This document shows, piece after piece, positions 29,511 through 39,411 of a DNA stretch of 64,000 bases. A model generated the notes under the pieces. That model was not told the origin of the DNA and did no database searches. It saw only the letters and a list, made by a program, of their open reading frames with translations. Location of the stretch: positions 382,501-446,500 of the forward strand of contig NZ_CP018187.1 in NCBI RefSeq assembly GCF_009738225.1. The letters run 5' to 3'. Source of the DNA: Streptococcus salivarius (GTDB lineage Bacteria > Bacillota > Bacilli > Lactobacillales > Streptococcaceae). The position numbers were made by a program, and so were the translations under genes. Position 1 is the first letter of the stretch, and every line of letters starts with the position of its first letter.

Positions 29511-31154
29511 TTGAGTGTTGGCAAGGGTCCCTGTTGGGTAAAAAAGAAGAAGTATACTAATCAGACAGTCATTCTAATAAGTTTTTTGATCAGCGTAGTG
29601 TCAATACTGCCTATGTTCTTTTTTAGGGACAAGCTTTATGGTGATGATATTGTCTTTCACATTAACCGACTCTTATCCTTGGATACTGTCTGGAAGAGTC
29701 CTATCAATTTTACGACTAACGGAGGGACCGGACAATTAATCAATACCTTTTATCCTTGGTTAACTTATTATCCTATTTTCATAATCTATAAGCTGACTCA
29801 GTCGGTCTTTGTAGCCTGGATGAGTTTTCAGTTTCTTGTTCGCTTTGTAACTTGTTTGCTTAGTTTTTACGGATTACGTTTATTGAAATATTCTGATAAA
29901 CAGGTGATGATATTTTCTACCTTTTATCTCTTTTCGGGGTATTTCTTGCACAATTCTTATTACCGGGCAGCCGTTGGCGAAACGCTAGCGATGATTTTTC
30001 TACCTCTAGTTTTCGTTGGTGTTCGTTTGATAACTTTTGGAAATTACAAGAAATGGTGGATCTTGACTCTTGGGATGCTTGGTTTAGTTTATTCCCATGT
30101 CTTATCGGTCCTTTTGGCTTCTGTTGGGATTTTCTTTGCGGTGGTAACTAGTTTTTGGATTTGGGATAATAAAAAAGAACGTGTCCTAGGATTTCTTAAG
30201 GCCACCCTTGTCACTCTTAGTATGTCTCTAGCTTTCTTTGTTCCTATGATAGAGCAATTCAAGTATGTCACTCTACGAACGACTTTTAAACCGCTCCTAT
30301 CAAAGACAGCTTTAAGTCTGGCAGACAACTGGGAGTTGATTCTAAAAAGTGATTTAAGGACTCCATCAGTTAATCTTCTCTACCTTCTGGGCCTAGTGCT
30401 AAGCCTGATTTTTACTAAGCGTTTTGTTAAGGTTGGGGAAGCTAGAATTTACCTTTTTATTTCTTTTGTTTTGGCTTTTCTAACTTTGAATAGTTTTCCT
30501 TGGCAGTTCTTACAGGCAAGTCCAGTGTCCAACCTTCAATTTCCTTGGAGATTATGGAGTTTTGCTCTGCTTTTCTTCAGTTTAGCTTTGGCGAATATCT
30601 TAGAAAATATTTCTATAAAGGCATCGACAATACTTGTCTTGTTAGGTCTTTGTCTAAATATGTTTCAGATTGTTACTGTTCAAGATAAGATGACTAAAGC
30701 AAAGAATATATTGCCAAGTCATACAAAAGTCACGAGAGAAATGCTGGCCAAGGGAACTTATAAAAATATAAATGGGGATTATACCAATAAAGAAGTGCCT
30801 TTTGGCTTTGTCTTTGACAAACACCTTTTCTTGGATAATCAGGAAATCAAGCCATTCATCAGCCGTTCTCCCAACGAGCTAGTACTTACGGTGACCAACG
30901 AGTCTAAAGAATCTAAGGTCTTGTCGTTGCCAGTTTTCTACTACAAAGGACAAGAAGCGAGGATTGATGGAAAGCGAGTAACTACTTACTTAGCTAAGGA
31001 AAAGAATCCAACTAATCTAGTCTTACCACCAGGTAAACATGGTGTTGTTTTGACCTATAGCTATACTACAGTTGCTAAAGTGGCAATGAGTGTTTCAACT
31101 ATTAGTCTTTTGGTTTTTATTGGTTATTTGTATAGAGTGAAGAAAGATGACTAA
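29511..31154 (+). CDS. Polytopic membrane protein, GT-C/PTPS-related type
   Basis: A 547-residue membrane protein with about eleven to twelve hydrophobic helices between residues 10 and 395, then an extracellular domain (about 400-515) and a final helix. The first loop carries DKLYGDDIVFHINRL, an acidic pair after helix 1 as in GT-C glycosyltransferases and the so-called 6-pyruvoyl-tetrahydropterin-synthase-related membrane proteins. A role in adding sugars to a surface polymer is inference. The start is a TTG behind AAGAGG; no ATG near the front fits better. Promoter is an extended -10, TGGTATAAT, at 29440. Confidence 0.7.
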   Translation: MSVGKGPCWVKKKKYTNQTVILISFLISVVSILPMFFFRDKLYGDDIVFHINRLLSLDTVWKSPINFTTNGGTGQLINTFYPWLTYYPIFIIYKLTQSVFVAWMSFQFLVRFVTCLLSFYGLRLLKYSDKQVMIFSTFYLFSGYFLHNSYYRAAVGETLAMIFLPLVFVGVRLITFGNYKKWWILTLGMLGLVYSHVLSVLLASVGIFFAVVTSFWIWDNKKERVLGFLKATLVTLSMSLAFFVPMIEQFKYVTLRTTFKPLLSKTALSLADNWELILKSDLRTPSVNLLYLLGLVLSLIFTKRFVKVGEARIYLFISFVLAFLTLNSFPWQFLQASPVSNLQFPWRLWSFALLFFSLALANILENISIKASTILVLLGLCLNMFQIVTVQDKMTKAKNILPSHTKVTREMLAKGTYKNINGDYTNKEVPFGFVFDKHLFLDNQEIKPFISRSPNELVLTVTNESKESKVLSLPVFYYKGQEARIDGKRVTTYLAKEKNPTNLVLPPGKHGVVLTYSYTTVAKVAMSVSTISLLVFIGYLYRVKKDD

Positions 31155-31182
31155 AAAGGAGCCTGCGGGTTTCTTTTTTTGT
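31155..31182 (+). terminator. Intrinsic terminator, near copy of the gdhA terminator
   Basis: AAGGAGCC-TGCG-GGTTTCTT plus U-tract. Stem changes from the gdhA copy are A-U to G-U or G-C type, so pairing is kept. Confidence 0.8.
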
Positions 31183-31310
31183 CTGTTTTACTAGAGGGTG
31201 GGCCTTTTGATATAATAGGTCAAGGTGATTTATTTGGAATGAAGATCTTTGGTTCCGATAAAAGAAGGATATATCATTTCATAGTTTAGATAAGAAAAGG
31301 GAGTAAATAG

Positions 31311-31721
31311 ATGATAAAAACTATCGTAAAGGATGTCTTTTTCCTTGGACAAAAATCGACAGAAGCGACTAAAGAAGACCTCTATTTGGCTAAAGATTTG
31401 CGTGATACATTGGAGTTTCATAAGGATGCCTGTGTGGGTATGGCTGCCAATATGATTGGAGTTAAAAAGCGTGTCATTATCGTCAATATCGGTTTTGTTA
31501 ATCTAGTCATGTTTAATCCTGTTTTAGTCAGCAAGTCCTCACCTTTTCAAACAGAGGAGTTTTGTTTATCTTTAGAAGGAAGTCGTCCAACCAGACGTTA
31601 TGAGTCGATTGAGGTAGCTTATTTAGATGAACAATGGATGCCTAAACAGTTAAGTTTTTCTGGCATGCCAGCCCAAATTATTCAACATGAATTGGACCAT
31701 TTGGAGGGTATTATTATTTAG
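31311..31721 (+). CDS. Peptide-deformylase-like protein
   Basis: The 136-residue product follows the deformylase plan: motif I GMAANMIG (usual GxGxAAxQ has lost its first Gly-Gly pattern and the Gln), motif II EEFCLSLEG (usual EGCLS, Gly to Phe, Cys kept) and motif III QHELDHLEG with both metal His and the catalytic Glu. The metal ligands are intact but two conserved substrate residues differ, so it may be a second, altered deformylase or a paralogue with another substrate. Streptococci have a separate housekeeping def. No long tail; ends soon after motif III. Confidence 0.8.
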   Translation: MIKTIVKDVFFLGQKSTEATKEDLYLAKDLRDTLEFHKDACVGMAANMIGVKKRVIIVNIGFVNLVMFNPVLVSKSSPFQTEEFCLSLEGSRPTRRYESIEVAYLDEQWMPKQLSFSGMPAQIIQHELDHLEGIII

Positions 31722-31787
31722 ATAGCCTAGCTCAAGCGTTGTTAGGTTTTAGAGTCCAAAGCCTTAATAATCACAGTTATGGGAGTG

Positions 31788-31822
31788 AGAGTGGAAAGCA
31801 ATATTCTTTTTCACTCTTTTTT
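31788..31822 (+). terminator. Terminator after the deformylase-like gene
   Basis: AGAGTG-G-AAAG / CTTT-TT-CACTCT stem followed by TTTTTT; its T-run touches the first rcrR operator copy. Confidence 0.75.
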
Positions 31823-31891
31823 AGTTCTCATAATAACTTTTCTTCTTGACAATAGTTCTCATAAGAACTAAAATAGTTTCCATGAGAATTA
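31822..31891 (+). promoter_or_regulatory. rcrR promoter with three tandem operator copies
   Basis: Promoter TTGACA (31846), 17-bp spacer, TAAAAT (31869). The perfect inverted repeat TAGTTCT-CATA-AGAACTA (31853-31870) fills the spacer and reaches the -10. Degenerate 18-bp copies lie at 31822-31839 (TAGTTCTCATAATAACTT) and 31874-31891 (TAGTTTCCATGAGAATTA). Copy starts are 31 and 21 bp apart, close to three and two helical turns, so the dimers would sit on one face. This looks like autorepression by the MarR-type protein encoded next. Confidence 0.8.
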
Positions 31892-31909
31892 TTTAAGGAG
31901 GAACTTGCG

Positions 31910-32353
31910 ATGCATGGAAAAGATCCTTTTAATGAAATCAAAAAATTCATCAATACCATGGAATCTAGAGTGCAAGAGCTAGGCAAAGCTTACGGCGTTG
32001 AGCATTTAGCTGGTCCACAAGGGTTTGCCGTCAGGTACTTGTTTGAGAACCAAGATAAAGAAATCTTTATCAAAGATGTCGAGAAAAGGCTATCTATATC
32101 TAAATCAGTGGCTAGTAATTTGGTCAAACGTATGGAGAGAAACGGTTTCGTTGAATTGGTGACATCGGACAAGGACAAACGCTACAAGTATGTTCATCTG
32201 ACAGACTTGGGTAAAAAGAAGGCCCAAGATGTTGGACATTTCCGAGAGGCTATCCATGAACAGTTATTAGAAGGCATTTCGAAAGAGGATGCTGAAATAG
32301 CTTTTCGGGTCTTTCACCAAATTCGTAAGAATTTAGAAAAAAATAAGGAGTAA
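31910..32353 (+). CDS. rcrR: MarR-family regulator RcrR
   Basis: Winged-helix regulator of 147 residues: helix-turn-helix SISKSVASNLVKRMERNGFVE and wing DKDKRYKYVHLTDLGKK. It heads a cluster of two ABC exporter genes and relP-relR-relS, the arrangement of S. mutans rcrRPQ-relPRS, where RcrR controls the exporters and links stress tolerance, (p)ppGpp and competence. The assignment rests on this synteny. AAGGAGG precedes the ATG, and the multi-copy operator upstream suggests strong autoregulation. The coding sequence is intact although the genes it should control are broken. Confidence 0.85.
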   Translation: MHGKDPFNEIKKFINTMESRVQELGKAYGVEHLAGPQGFAVRYLFENQDKEIFIKDVEKRLSISKSVASNLVKRMERNGFVELVTSDKDKRYKYVHLTDLGKKKAQDVGHFREAIHEQLLEGISKEDAEIAFRVFHQIRKNLEKNKE

Positions 32354-32356
32354 CTT

Positions 32357-34162
32357 ATGTTTAAAATTTTTAAACGTTTGACAGCAAAAGAGTTAAGCAT
32401 GATTATCTTAGCTGTGATATTTGTTTGTTTGAACGTCTATCTAAACTTGAAAATTCCAGACTATATGTCTGACATTACGACTCTCTTATCAACCAAGGGG
32501 ACTAAGGCGTCGGATATTTTTGCCTGGAATACAGATGCCCCAGGGATGCGAATGCTTTTAATGTCCTTTGCGGGCTTTATGGCCTCAGTAGTGGTTGGTT
32601 TCCTAGCTGCCAGAACAGCAGCAAGTTTTACAACCCGTCTTCGTGATGATATCTTCCATCAAGTTCTAGATTTTTCGGATGCAGAGATTAAGCAATTCTC
32701 CATTCCTAGTCTTTTGACCCGCACGACAAATGATATTACCCAATTACAGATGGTACTGACCATGGGACTACAGGTCATTACACAGGGGCCTATCATGGCC
32801 ATTTGGGCGATTACAAAGATTGCCGATAAAAATGGAAATTGGCTCCTTGCCTTGCTTGTCGCTGTGGCAGTGATTGCTGTTCTCATGCTCTTCCTCTTAA
32901 TTATGGTTATGCCTAAGCAACGCTTGATTCAAACTCTGACCGATAAACTGAATAGCGTAACGCGTGAATCTCTTACAGGAATTCGTGTGGTGCGTGCCTA
33001 CAATGCCAAAAGTTATCAAGAGGATAAATTTGAAAAGACTAATACTGATTTGACCCAAAACAACCTCTTTATCGGTCGTTCTTTTGCCTTGCTAACACCG
33101 GTAATGACTGCTGTATCTAGCGGTTTGACACTGGCTATTTATTGGATTGGTGCGCATCTGATTGAAGATGTTAAGATTCCAACAGATCCAACGAAAATTG
33201 CTGGTGCCATGGAAGACAAGGTCCATCTCTTCTCAGATATGGTTGTCTATTCGTCTTATGCCATGCAGGTTGTTATGGGATTCATGATGATGATTGTCGT
33301 TTTCTTCCTTCTTCCACGTGCCGTTGTAGCAGCTGGCCGTATCAATGAAGTTCTAGATACCCAATCTTCAGTCTCTTACCCTAAAAATAGTTCTGAAAAA
33401 CCTAAAGACGTGGGCACTGTCGAATTCGATGATGTTTCCTTCCGTTATTCTGAAACTTCAGAGCCTGTTTTTGGAGCATGTTAGCTTCAAAGCTAAAAAG
33501 GGTGACACGGTTGCCTTTATTGGTTCGACTGGATCTGGTAAATCAACGCTTGTCAATCTTATCCCACGATTTTATGATGCCACGCAAGGAACTATCAAGG
33601 TTGACGGTGTGGATGTACGACATTATGACCACGAAACCTTGCACAATATAGTCGGTTATATTCCACAAAAGGCTGTGCTTTTCTCAGGTAATATCACGTC
33701 AAATATGACAATGGGAACGAGCAATAATAGTCCTCTAGATGACGCTAAGATTTGGGAAGCTCTCGAATTGGCTCAAGGAAAAGACTTTGTTGAAAATAAA
33801 GAAGGCCAACTTAAGGCAGAAGTGGCTCAAGCGGGGTCTAACTTCTCAGGTGGCCAGAAGCAACGTTTGGCTATTGCGCGTGCACTTACCCGTAAGCCTG
33901 AAATCTTGATTTTTGACGATTCCTTCTCAGCTTTGGACTATAAGACCGATCGTAAACTGCGTCAAGAATTGTCTGAAAAAACACAAGATATGACCAAGTT
34001 GATTGTTGCTCAACGTATCTCTACTATTATGGATGCTGATCAAATCTTGGTTGATCAAGTAGTAGTCAAGGAACCCACAAGGAACTCTTGACTAACAATG
34101 AGGTTTACCAAGAAATTGCTTATTCACAATTGTCTAAGGAGGAGTTAGAAAATGGAAAATAA
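32357..34162 (+). pseudogene. rcrP: ABC multidrug-type exporter RcrP, frameshifted
   Basis: Exporter half with an N-terminal six-helix membrane domain and C-terminal ATPase domain. The frame breaks in the T-run at 33468-33472 (one T too many): the first part ends at 33484 and the rest continues in another frame with Walker A GSTGSGKST, signature FSGGQKQRLAIARAL and Walker B ILIFDDSFSALD. A second break near 34059 (one G short) misreads the last 30 codons; the true frame ends GTHKELL...ELENGK at 34162. Fixing both gives an uninterrupted protein of about 600 residues. It overlaps rcrQ by 11 bp. Confidence 0.88.
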
Positions 34163-35923
34163 GCCAAAAACATCGTCCTATAAACGCTTAAAACCCTATA
34201 TTAAAGGTTTCCCAATTCCCTTTGTCCTTGCGATTGTTGGAGCAATTATTTCAGCAGTCATTACAGTTATTGGACCAGATAAGCTTAAAGAAATTACCAA
34301 CTATTACTGAAGGTATTACACCTACCAAAATGGGGACGATTCCAGGTATTGATTTGGATAAGGTGACAAGTATTGCTATGACCTTGGCTGTTCTCTATGC
34401 CATTTCAGCGATTGTGGGTTACTTACAAAGCTTTACGGTTGCGACGGTTACACAACGCTTTTCACAACGTTTCCGTACAGCTATCCAAAAGAAAATCAAC
34501 AGTGTACCTCTTAATTATTTTGACAGTCATTCTCAAGGGGACACCCTCTCTCGTGTGACTAATGACGTTGACCTTTTGGGACAATCTTTAGTCAAGGTCT
34601 GGGTACCCTAATTACTTCAAGTGTTCTCTTGGTCGCAGCCATTATTATGATGTTTTACTCAAATGTCACTATGGCTTTCACTGCGATTGGTTCTGTCTTG
34701 ATAGGATTTGTTCTAGTAGCCTTCATCATGGGTTTCTCACAACCCCTTTTCAAACGTCAACAAGAAAATTTGGCTAACATTAATGGATATATTGAAGAAA
34801 TCTACACAGGTCAAGCAGTTGTAACGAGTTACAATGCATCTGAAGAAAGTAGTCAAGCTTTCAAGGGGCTTAATGATAAGCTCTATAAATCGATGTGGCA
34901 ATCTCAGTTTATCTCAGGTATTATGATGCCACTTATGATTTTCATTGGAACTTTGGTTACGTCATGGTCTGTCTTGTGGGAGCTATTAAGGTTATTGATG
35001 GTAGCTTGACTATTGGTGATGTGGTAGCCTTCATGACTTATGTTCGTATTTTCTCACAACCTCTTTCTCAAATTGCACAAGGGATTACACAGCTCCAGTC
35101 AGCCACTGCAGCTATTGGTCGTATCTTTGAATTTTTGGAAGAAAAAGATATGGATGACGAATCAAGTAAGACAGCTGAATTGACAGATACTAAAGGTCAA
35201 GTTGTCTTTGATCATGTTTCCTTTGGTTATACTCCTGAAAAAACTATTATTCATGATTTTTCAGCTCTTGCTAAGCCAGGTCAAAGATTGCGATTGTTGG
35301 TCCAACAGGTGCTGGTAAGACGACTATTGTTAACTTGCTTATGAAGTTCTATAACATCGATCAAGGCCATATCACCATTGACGGTGTGGATACTGGCGAC
35401 ATGAAACGTGAAACTGTCCATGACCAATTCTCTATGGTGCTTCAGGACACTTGGCTCTTTGAAGGTACTATTCGTGATAATTTAATTTACAACCAAGAAA
35501 ATATCTCTGACGAGCAAGTTATTGCTGCAGCCAAGGCTGTCGGTGTTCACCACTTTATCACCACACTTCCAAAAGGTTATGACACTTATTTGGATGACTC
35601 TGTGACATTATCAGTTGGTCAGAAACAGCTCTTGACCATTGCACGTGCCCTTCTGAAGGATGCCCCTCTTCTTCTTGGATGAAGCGACATCATCTGTTGA
35701 CACCAGAACAGAAGAATTGATTCAAAAAGCCATGGACAAACTTATGGAAGGTCGGACTTCCTTTGTCATTGCTCACCGCTTATCAACCATTCGAAATGCT
35801 GATCTAATCCTTGTGATGAAAGATGGGAATATTATTGAACAAGGAAATCATGATGAGCTCATGGCAGCAGATGGTTTCTATGCTGATCTTTATAATAGTC
35901 AATTTACAGAAGAAGTTGCCTAA
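34152..35923 (+). pseudogene. rcrQ: ABC multidrug-type exporter RcrQ, frameshifted at least five times
   Basis: Partner exporter half of RcrP. Breaks lie near 34300, 34590, 34950, 35285 and 35670; each is a one- or two-base change, several in short homopolymers (A at 34950 and 35285). Read across the breaks, the protein is complete: membrane domain with the NYFDSHSQGDTLSRVTNDVD coupling segment, Walker A GPTGAGKTT (hidden at 35300), signature LSVGQKQLLTIARAL and Walker [15 protein letters not shown]. No residues seem lost. The number of lesions at full protein similarity is odd; either very recent decay or poor sequence quality. Confidence 0.88.
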
Positions 35924-35964
35924 ACTTTTCTTATAAAATTATAAGATTTTACAAAAAACCATAG

Positions 35965-35995
35965 AACGTATGACTGTCAGTCATGCGTTTTGTGT
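35965..35995 (+). terminator. Terminator after rcrQ
   Basis: Perfect 12-pair inverted repeat AACGTATGACTG/CAGTCATGCGTT (one G-U) with a T-rich tail. Confidence 0.75.
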
Positions 35996-36030
35996 TATAC
36001 TGAAAAAAACAGACAGATTAGGAGATTAAG

Positions 36031-36679
36031 ATGCAATATCGCAAAGCAAGACTAGACGAAGTTCAGGGAAGTGGCACAAGTATGTGCAGATGCCTTTGAA
36101 GATTATCCCTATCTTTCAAATGATTGCCACTAATTTAAAGAAGCCTGAACAGTATGAGGAATTTGTCTTAGCCTTGCAGGAAATGTTGGTGCGTTTAGCT
36201 ATAAAGAGGGATTCGTGTTTGTGGCTGAAAAGGATGGTCGCATTGTTGCGGCAGCTATTTTACAGCATCAACGATTTCTATGCTTGACTATCTCCAGAAC
36301 GGAGCGACCAAGCTTTTCCGTTTCATAAGCATCACTAAGTTGTTTAAGTACTTTAATTTTGTTGAAGAGTCTGAAAGACATCTGGAGGATTCTGCAGAAT
36401 ACGATTGGTACCTGATGATGTTAGCAGTAACTCCAGATTATCAAAGAAAAGGTATAGGAAGTCGTTTCTTGCTTGAAGGGGTTGAACCTTTTGTACGTAG
36501 TACAGGAGGTCGTAGTCTTGGCTTGATTACCAATCGCGATTACAATGTGCTTTCTATGAGAAAAATGGCTACAAAGCAATGTGGGTTATAAGGTCTTGAC
36601 CTATGAAACACACAAACTAGGCAACTGGCCTTTTGTCAAACACTTGATGCATAGCCTTGTGTTAATTGAACTTAGATAA
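36031..36679 (+). pseudogene. GNAT acetyltransferase, multiply frameshifted
   Basis: Starts MQYRKARLDEVQ at 36031 behind TAGGAG. The frame then breaks near 36062 (extra G), about 36110, 36195, 36275, 36550 and 36590. Pieces in three frames together give a GNAT protein of about 210 residues, with the acetyl-CoA motif LMMLAVTPDYQRKGIGSRFLLEG at 36410-36480 (QRKGIGS) and an end ...LVLIELR. It lies between rcrQ and relP. The substrate is unknown. Confidence 0.7.
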
Positions 36680-36802
36680 GCAAATTGAATTGGCTTCGGC
36701 TGGATTTTTTCTTATTCTTTAAGAGACTCTCATAGCTGGCTTATTCCTTATTTTTAAGCCTATCTATGCTATAATTAAGGAATGGTATTAGAGGAGGTTT
36801 AT

Positions 36803-37425
36803 ATGTTAACTCCAAGTATTTATGGGGAATATGCTCAGTATCTCCCCAAGATTTTACAAGAAATAACAGACCCAATTATTGCGGCTAATATTACTAGCAA
36901 AAAAGAAACAGGCTTCAAACTCTATGAACATTTTATTTCACGAATCAAAGAGAGCGATTCTATGCGTGAAAAGTGTCGTCGGAAAAATTTGCCTGAAACC
37001 AGTCAGTCTGCCCTCAAGGAAATCCGTGACAGTATAGGGCTTCGAATTGTTTGTGGCTTTGTCGATGATATTTACAAGACTATCGATGTCATTAAGACTA
37101 TCCCTGGCGTCTCTATCTATAACGAGAAAGATTACATTTTAAATGCTAAGCCTAATGGTTATCGTTCATATCATCTCATTTTGGAAGTAGAAACCGAGTT
37201 TCCAGATGTCTTAGGAAATGAGAGAGGAACCTATTTTGTTGAGGTTCAGCTTCGAACCATTGCTCAAGATTCGTGGCCAGTTTGGAGCATCAGATGAAGT
37301 ACAAGCACGATATCAAGAATCCAGAAATGATTACCCGTGAGCTTAAGCGCTGTGCGGATGAATTAGCTTCATGTGATTTGACCATGCAGACCATCCGTAA
37401 CTTAATTCAAGAAGGAGGGGACTAG
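36803..37425 (+). pseudogene. relP: Small alarmone synthetase RelP, single frameshift
   Basis: Small RelA-type (p)ppGpp synthetase without hydrolase. The intact part has the synthetase core with RDSIGLRIVCGFVDDIY, AKPNGYRSYHLIL and VEVQLRTIAQDSW. One G is missing near 37275 (TGGCC where TGGGCC would restore DSWASLEHQMKYKHD), giving a stop after residue 164; the rest runs in frame to 37425. Without repair the protein loses its tetramer-forming C-terminal helices. The ATG follows GAGGAGG; relR starts 1 bp after the stop. Confidence 0.88.
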
Positions 37426-37426
37426 A

Positions 37427-38104
37427 ATGGCTTTGAAAATTCTACTAGCTGAGGATGAGGAAGCTCTTTCTCGAGTTTACAAGGCGGCTCTTGAGCATCA
37501 AGGCTATGAGGTGGATCAGGCCTTTAACGGTCAAGAGGCAGTTGACCTAGCTGCACAAAATGCCTATCAAGTAATGATTATGGATATCATGATGCCCATT
37601 AAAACAGGTATTGAGGCCCTGAAAGAGATTCGCTCCTCTGGGAATACGACGCATGTCATTATGTTGACGGCCATGGCTGAAGTTGATGATCGTGTGACAG
37701 GACTTGACGCTGGGGCAGACGATTACTTGACCAAGCCGATTTCTCTTAAAGAACTTTTGGCTCGTTTGCGCTCGCTAGAGCGTCGTGTTAACGAGACCTT
37801 TACTGCCAAAATTTTGACACTTGGTTCTGTACGTTTGGACCAGGAGGAACAGGAGTTGGTAGCTGGCAACGCCATTCGACTTTCAAGCAGAGAGACCAAG
37901 TTAATGGCTCACTTCATGCTCAATCCTGCTAAGAAATTAACGACTGAGCACCTTTTTAAGACCATCTGGGATGATGAGGAAGATGTGGACGAGTCGATTG
38001 TCTGGGTCTATATTTCCTATTTGCGTCAGAAATTGCAAGCCATCCAGGCTGATATCAGCATTCTTGGTGAAAAGGGTGGTGACTTTTGCCTTCTTGCCAA
38101 TTAG
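37427..38104 (+). CDS. relR: OmpR-family response regulator RelR
   Basis: Response regulator of 225 residues: receiver domain with acidic pair E10/E11-type pocket, phospho-acceptor D53 (VMIMDIMMP) and K103, then an OmpR/PhoB winged helix (about 130-223). Encoded right after relP and before a histidine kinase, matching S. mutans RelR, which controls relP expression. Start is 1 bp after the relP stop with GGAGGGG upstream. Intact. Confidence 0.9.
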   Translation: MALKILLAEDEEALSRVYKAALEHQGYEVDQAFNGQEAVDLAAQNAYQVMIMDIMMPIKTGIEALKEIRSSGNTTHVIMLTAMAEVDDRVTGLDAGADDYLTKPISLKELLARLRSLERRVNETFTAKILTLGSVRLDQEEQELVAGNAIRLSSRETKLMAHFMLNPAKKLTTEHLFKTIWDDEEDVDESIVWVYISYLRQKLQAIQADISILGEKGGDFCLLAN

Positions 38105-38117
38105 AGAGGAGTAGTGC

Positions 38118-39341
38118 ATGTTTAGACGTTTACGACTTCAATTTATTACGATTGCTTCCTTGGCTATTCTCTTTATCTTGGTTTTTACAGTGGGAATCAT
38201 CAATACTGTGAGGTCCTTTCAGACAGAACAGGAAATTAGTAAGGTTCTCAACACGCTTACAGAAAATAATGGTAGTTTCGGAAAAACTAAAAAAATTGAG
38301 ACCAATCAAGGGCGTGAAATTCCATTGGATAGTTTTCGTTTTTTCAGTGTGACCTTATCTGGTGATAAAGTGATCAGTCAGGATACCAGCCATACTTCTT
38401 TAATAGATGATGAAGAAGCTGTTAGCTATGCACTTGCAGCTAGACGTATGACGAATACTCTTGGAACAATTAGAGAAAAAAATATCAATCTGAGTTATCA
38501 GGTTAGCAAAGTCAGCAAAAATAAGATTCTTGTGGTCTTCCTGGACACGACCTCTTATTACAATTCTTCCCAAGCCTTGCTCAGTCTTTCTATCCTCTTA
38601 TCACTGTTTGGGTTTATCTTTTTTGTCGTCATTGTCAGTGCCTTATCAGGAATCGTCATTCGTCCCTTCATTCGAAACTACGAAAAGCAGCGACGTTTTA
38701 TTACCAATGCTAGTCATGAATTAAAGACACCATTGGCCATTATTTCTGCCAATACGGAGCTACAGGAACTCATGACTGGAGAGAACGAATGGACCAAGTC
38801 AACGAAAGACCAGGTGGCACGCTTGACCACTCTAATCAATTCTCTGGTAGCCCTATCTCGTCTGGAGGAGCAGCCGGATATTGTTCTTCAAGATGTCGAT
38901 TTTTCCTATATTACTGAGGATGCAGCAGAGGACTTTAAGGGACCTGTCGTTCGAGACGGTAAATCTTTTGTCATGGACATCACACCGGATATTCATGTAA
39001 AGGCAGAGGAGAAGTCTCTCTTTGAACTTGTGACTCTCCTTGTGGATAATGCTAACAAGTATTGTGATCCAGAAGGGACAGTTACGGTAAGACTTCGTCA
39101 GATTGGAAGAACGCGAAAACGGGCTCGTTTAGAAGTGTCAAATACCTATAAAGAAGGTAAGGCTGTTGATTATAGCAAGTTTTTTGAGCGTTTTTATCGT
39201 ATTGAAGAATCCCATAATAACAAAGAACACAAAGGTTTTGGCATTGGCCTGTCCATGGCTCAAAGTATGGTCAAATTATTTAAGGGGCGTATCTTTGCTT
39301 CTTATAAAAATGACACCATCACCTTTACAGTTATCTTGTAA
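38118..39341 (+). CDS. relS: Sensor histidine kinase RelS
   Basis: Membrane kinase of 407 residues: TM1 about 10-31, extracellular sensor domain of about 120 residues, TM2 about 157-181, then HisKA with phospho-His H200 (NASHELKTPLAIISANTE) and HATPase with N-box DNANKY and G-box GFGIGLS. Partner of RelR by position. No HAMP is obvious. A 10-bp hairpin with a short T-tract at 39412 could be its terminator. Confidence 0.9.
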   Translation: MFRRLRLQFITIASLAILFILVFTVGIINTVRSFQTEQEISKVLNTLTENNGSFGKTKKIETNQGREIPLDSFRFFSVTLSGDKVISQDTSHTSLIDDEEAVSYALAARRMTNTLGTIREKNINLSYQVSKVSKNKILVVFLDTTSYYNSSQALLSLSILLSLFGFIFFVVIVSALSGIVIRPFIRNYEKQRRFITNASHELKTPLAIISANTELQELMTGENEWTKSTKDQVARLTTLINSLVALSRLEEQPDIVLQDVDFSYITEDAAEDFKGPVVRDGKSFVMDITPDIHVKAEEKSLFELVTLLVDNANKYCDPEGTVTVRLRQIGRTRKRARLEVSNTYKEGKAVDYSKFFERFYRIEESHNNKEHKGFGIGLSMAQSMVKLFKGRIFASYKNDTITFTVIL

Positions 39342-39358
39342 GGATATTTTTTAAATAT

Positions 39359-39387
39359 TTGACTAGGTGAAAACCCTAATTTATGAT
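39359..39387 (+). promoter_or_regulatory. Promoter of pyrH-frr
   Basis: TTGACT, 17-bp spacer, TATGAT, giving a leader of about 185 nt before pyrH. Confidence 0.6.
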
Positions 39388-39411
39388 AAAATAGTAAGGA
39401 TGAAGATTTAG

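Noticed and set aside
33460..35680. Programmed frameshifting in the ABC exporter genes
   Set aside because: There are seven breaks at different sites and directions without slippery heptamers plus stimulatory structures; decay or sequence error is simpler.
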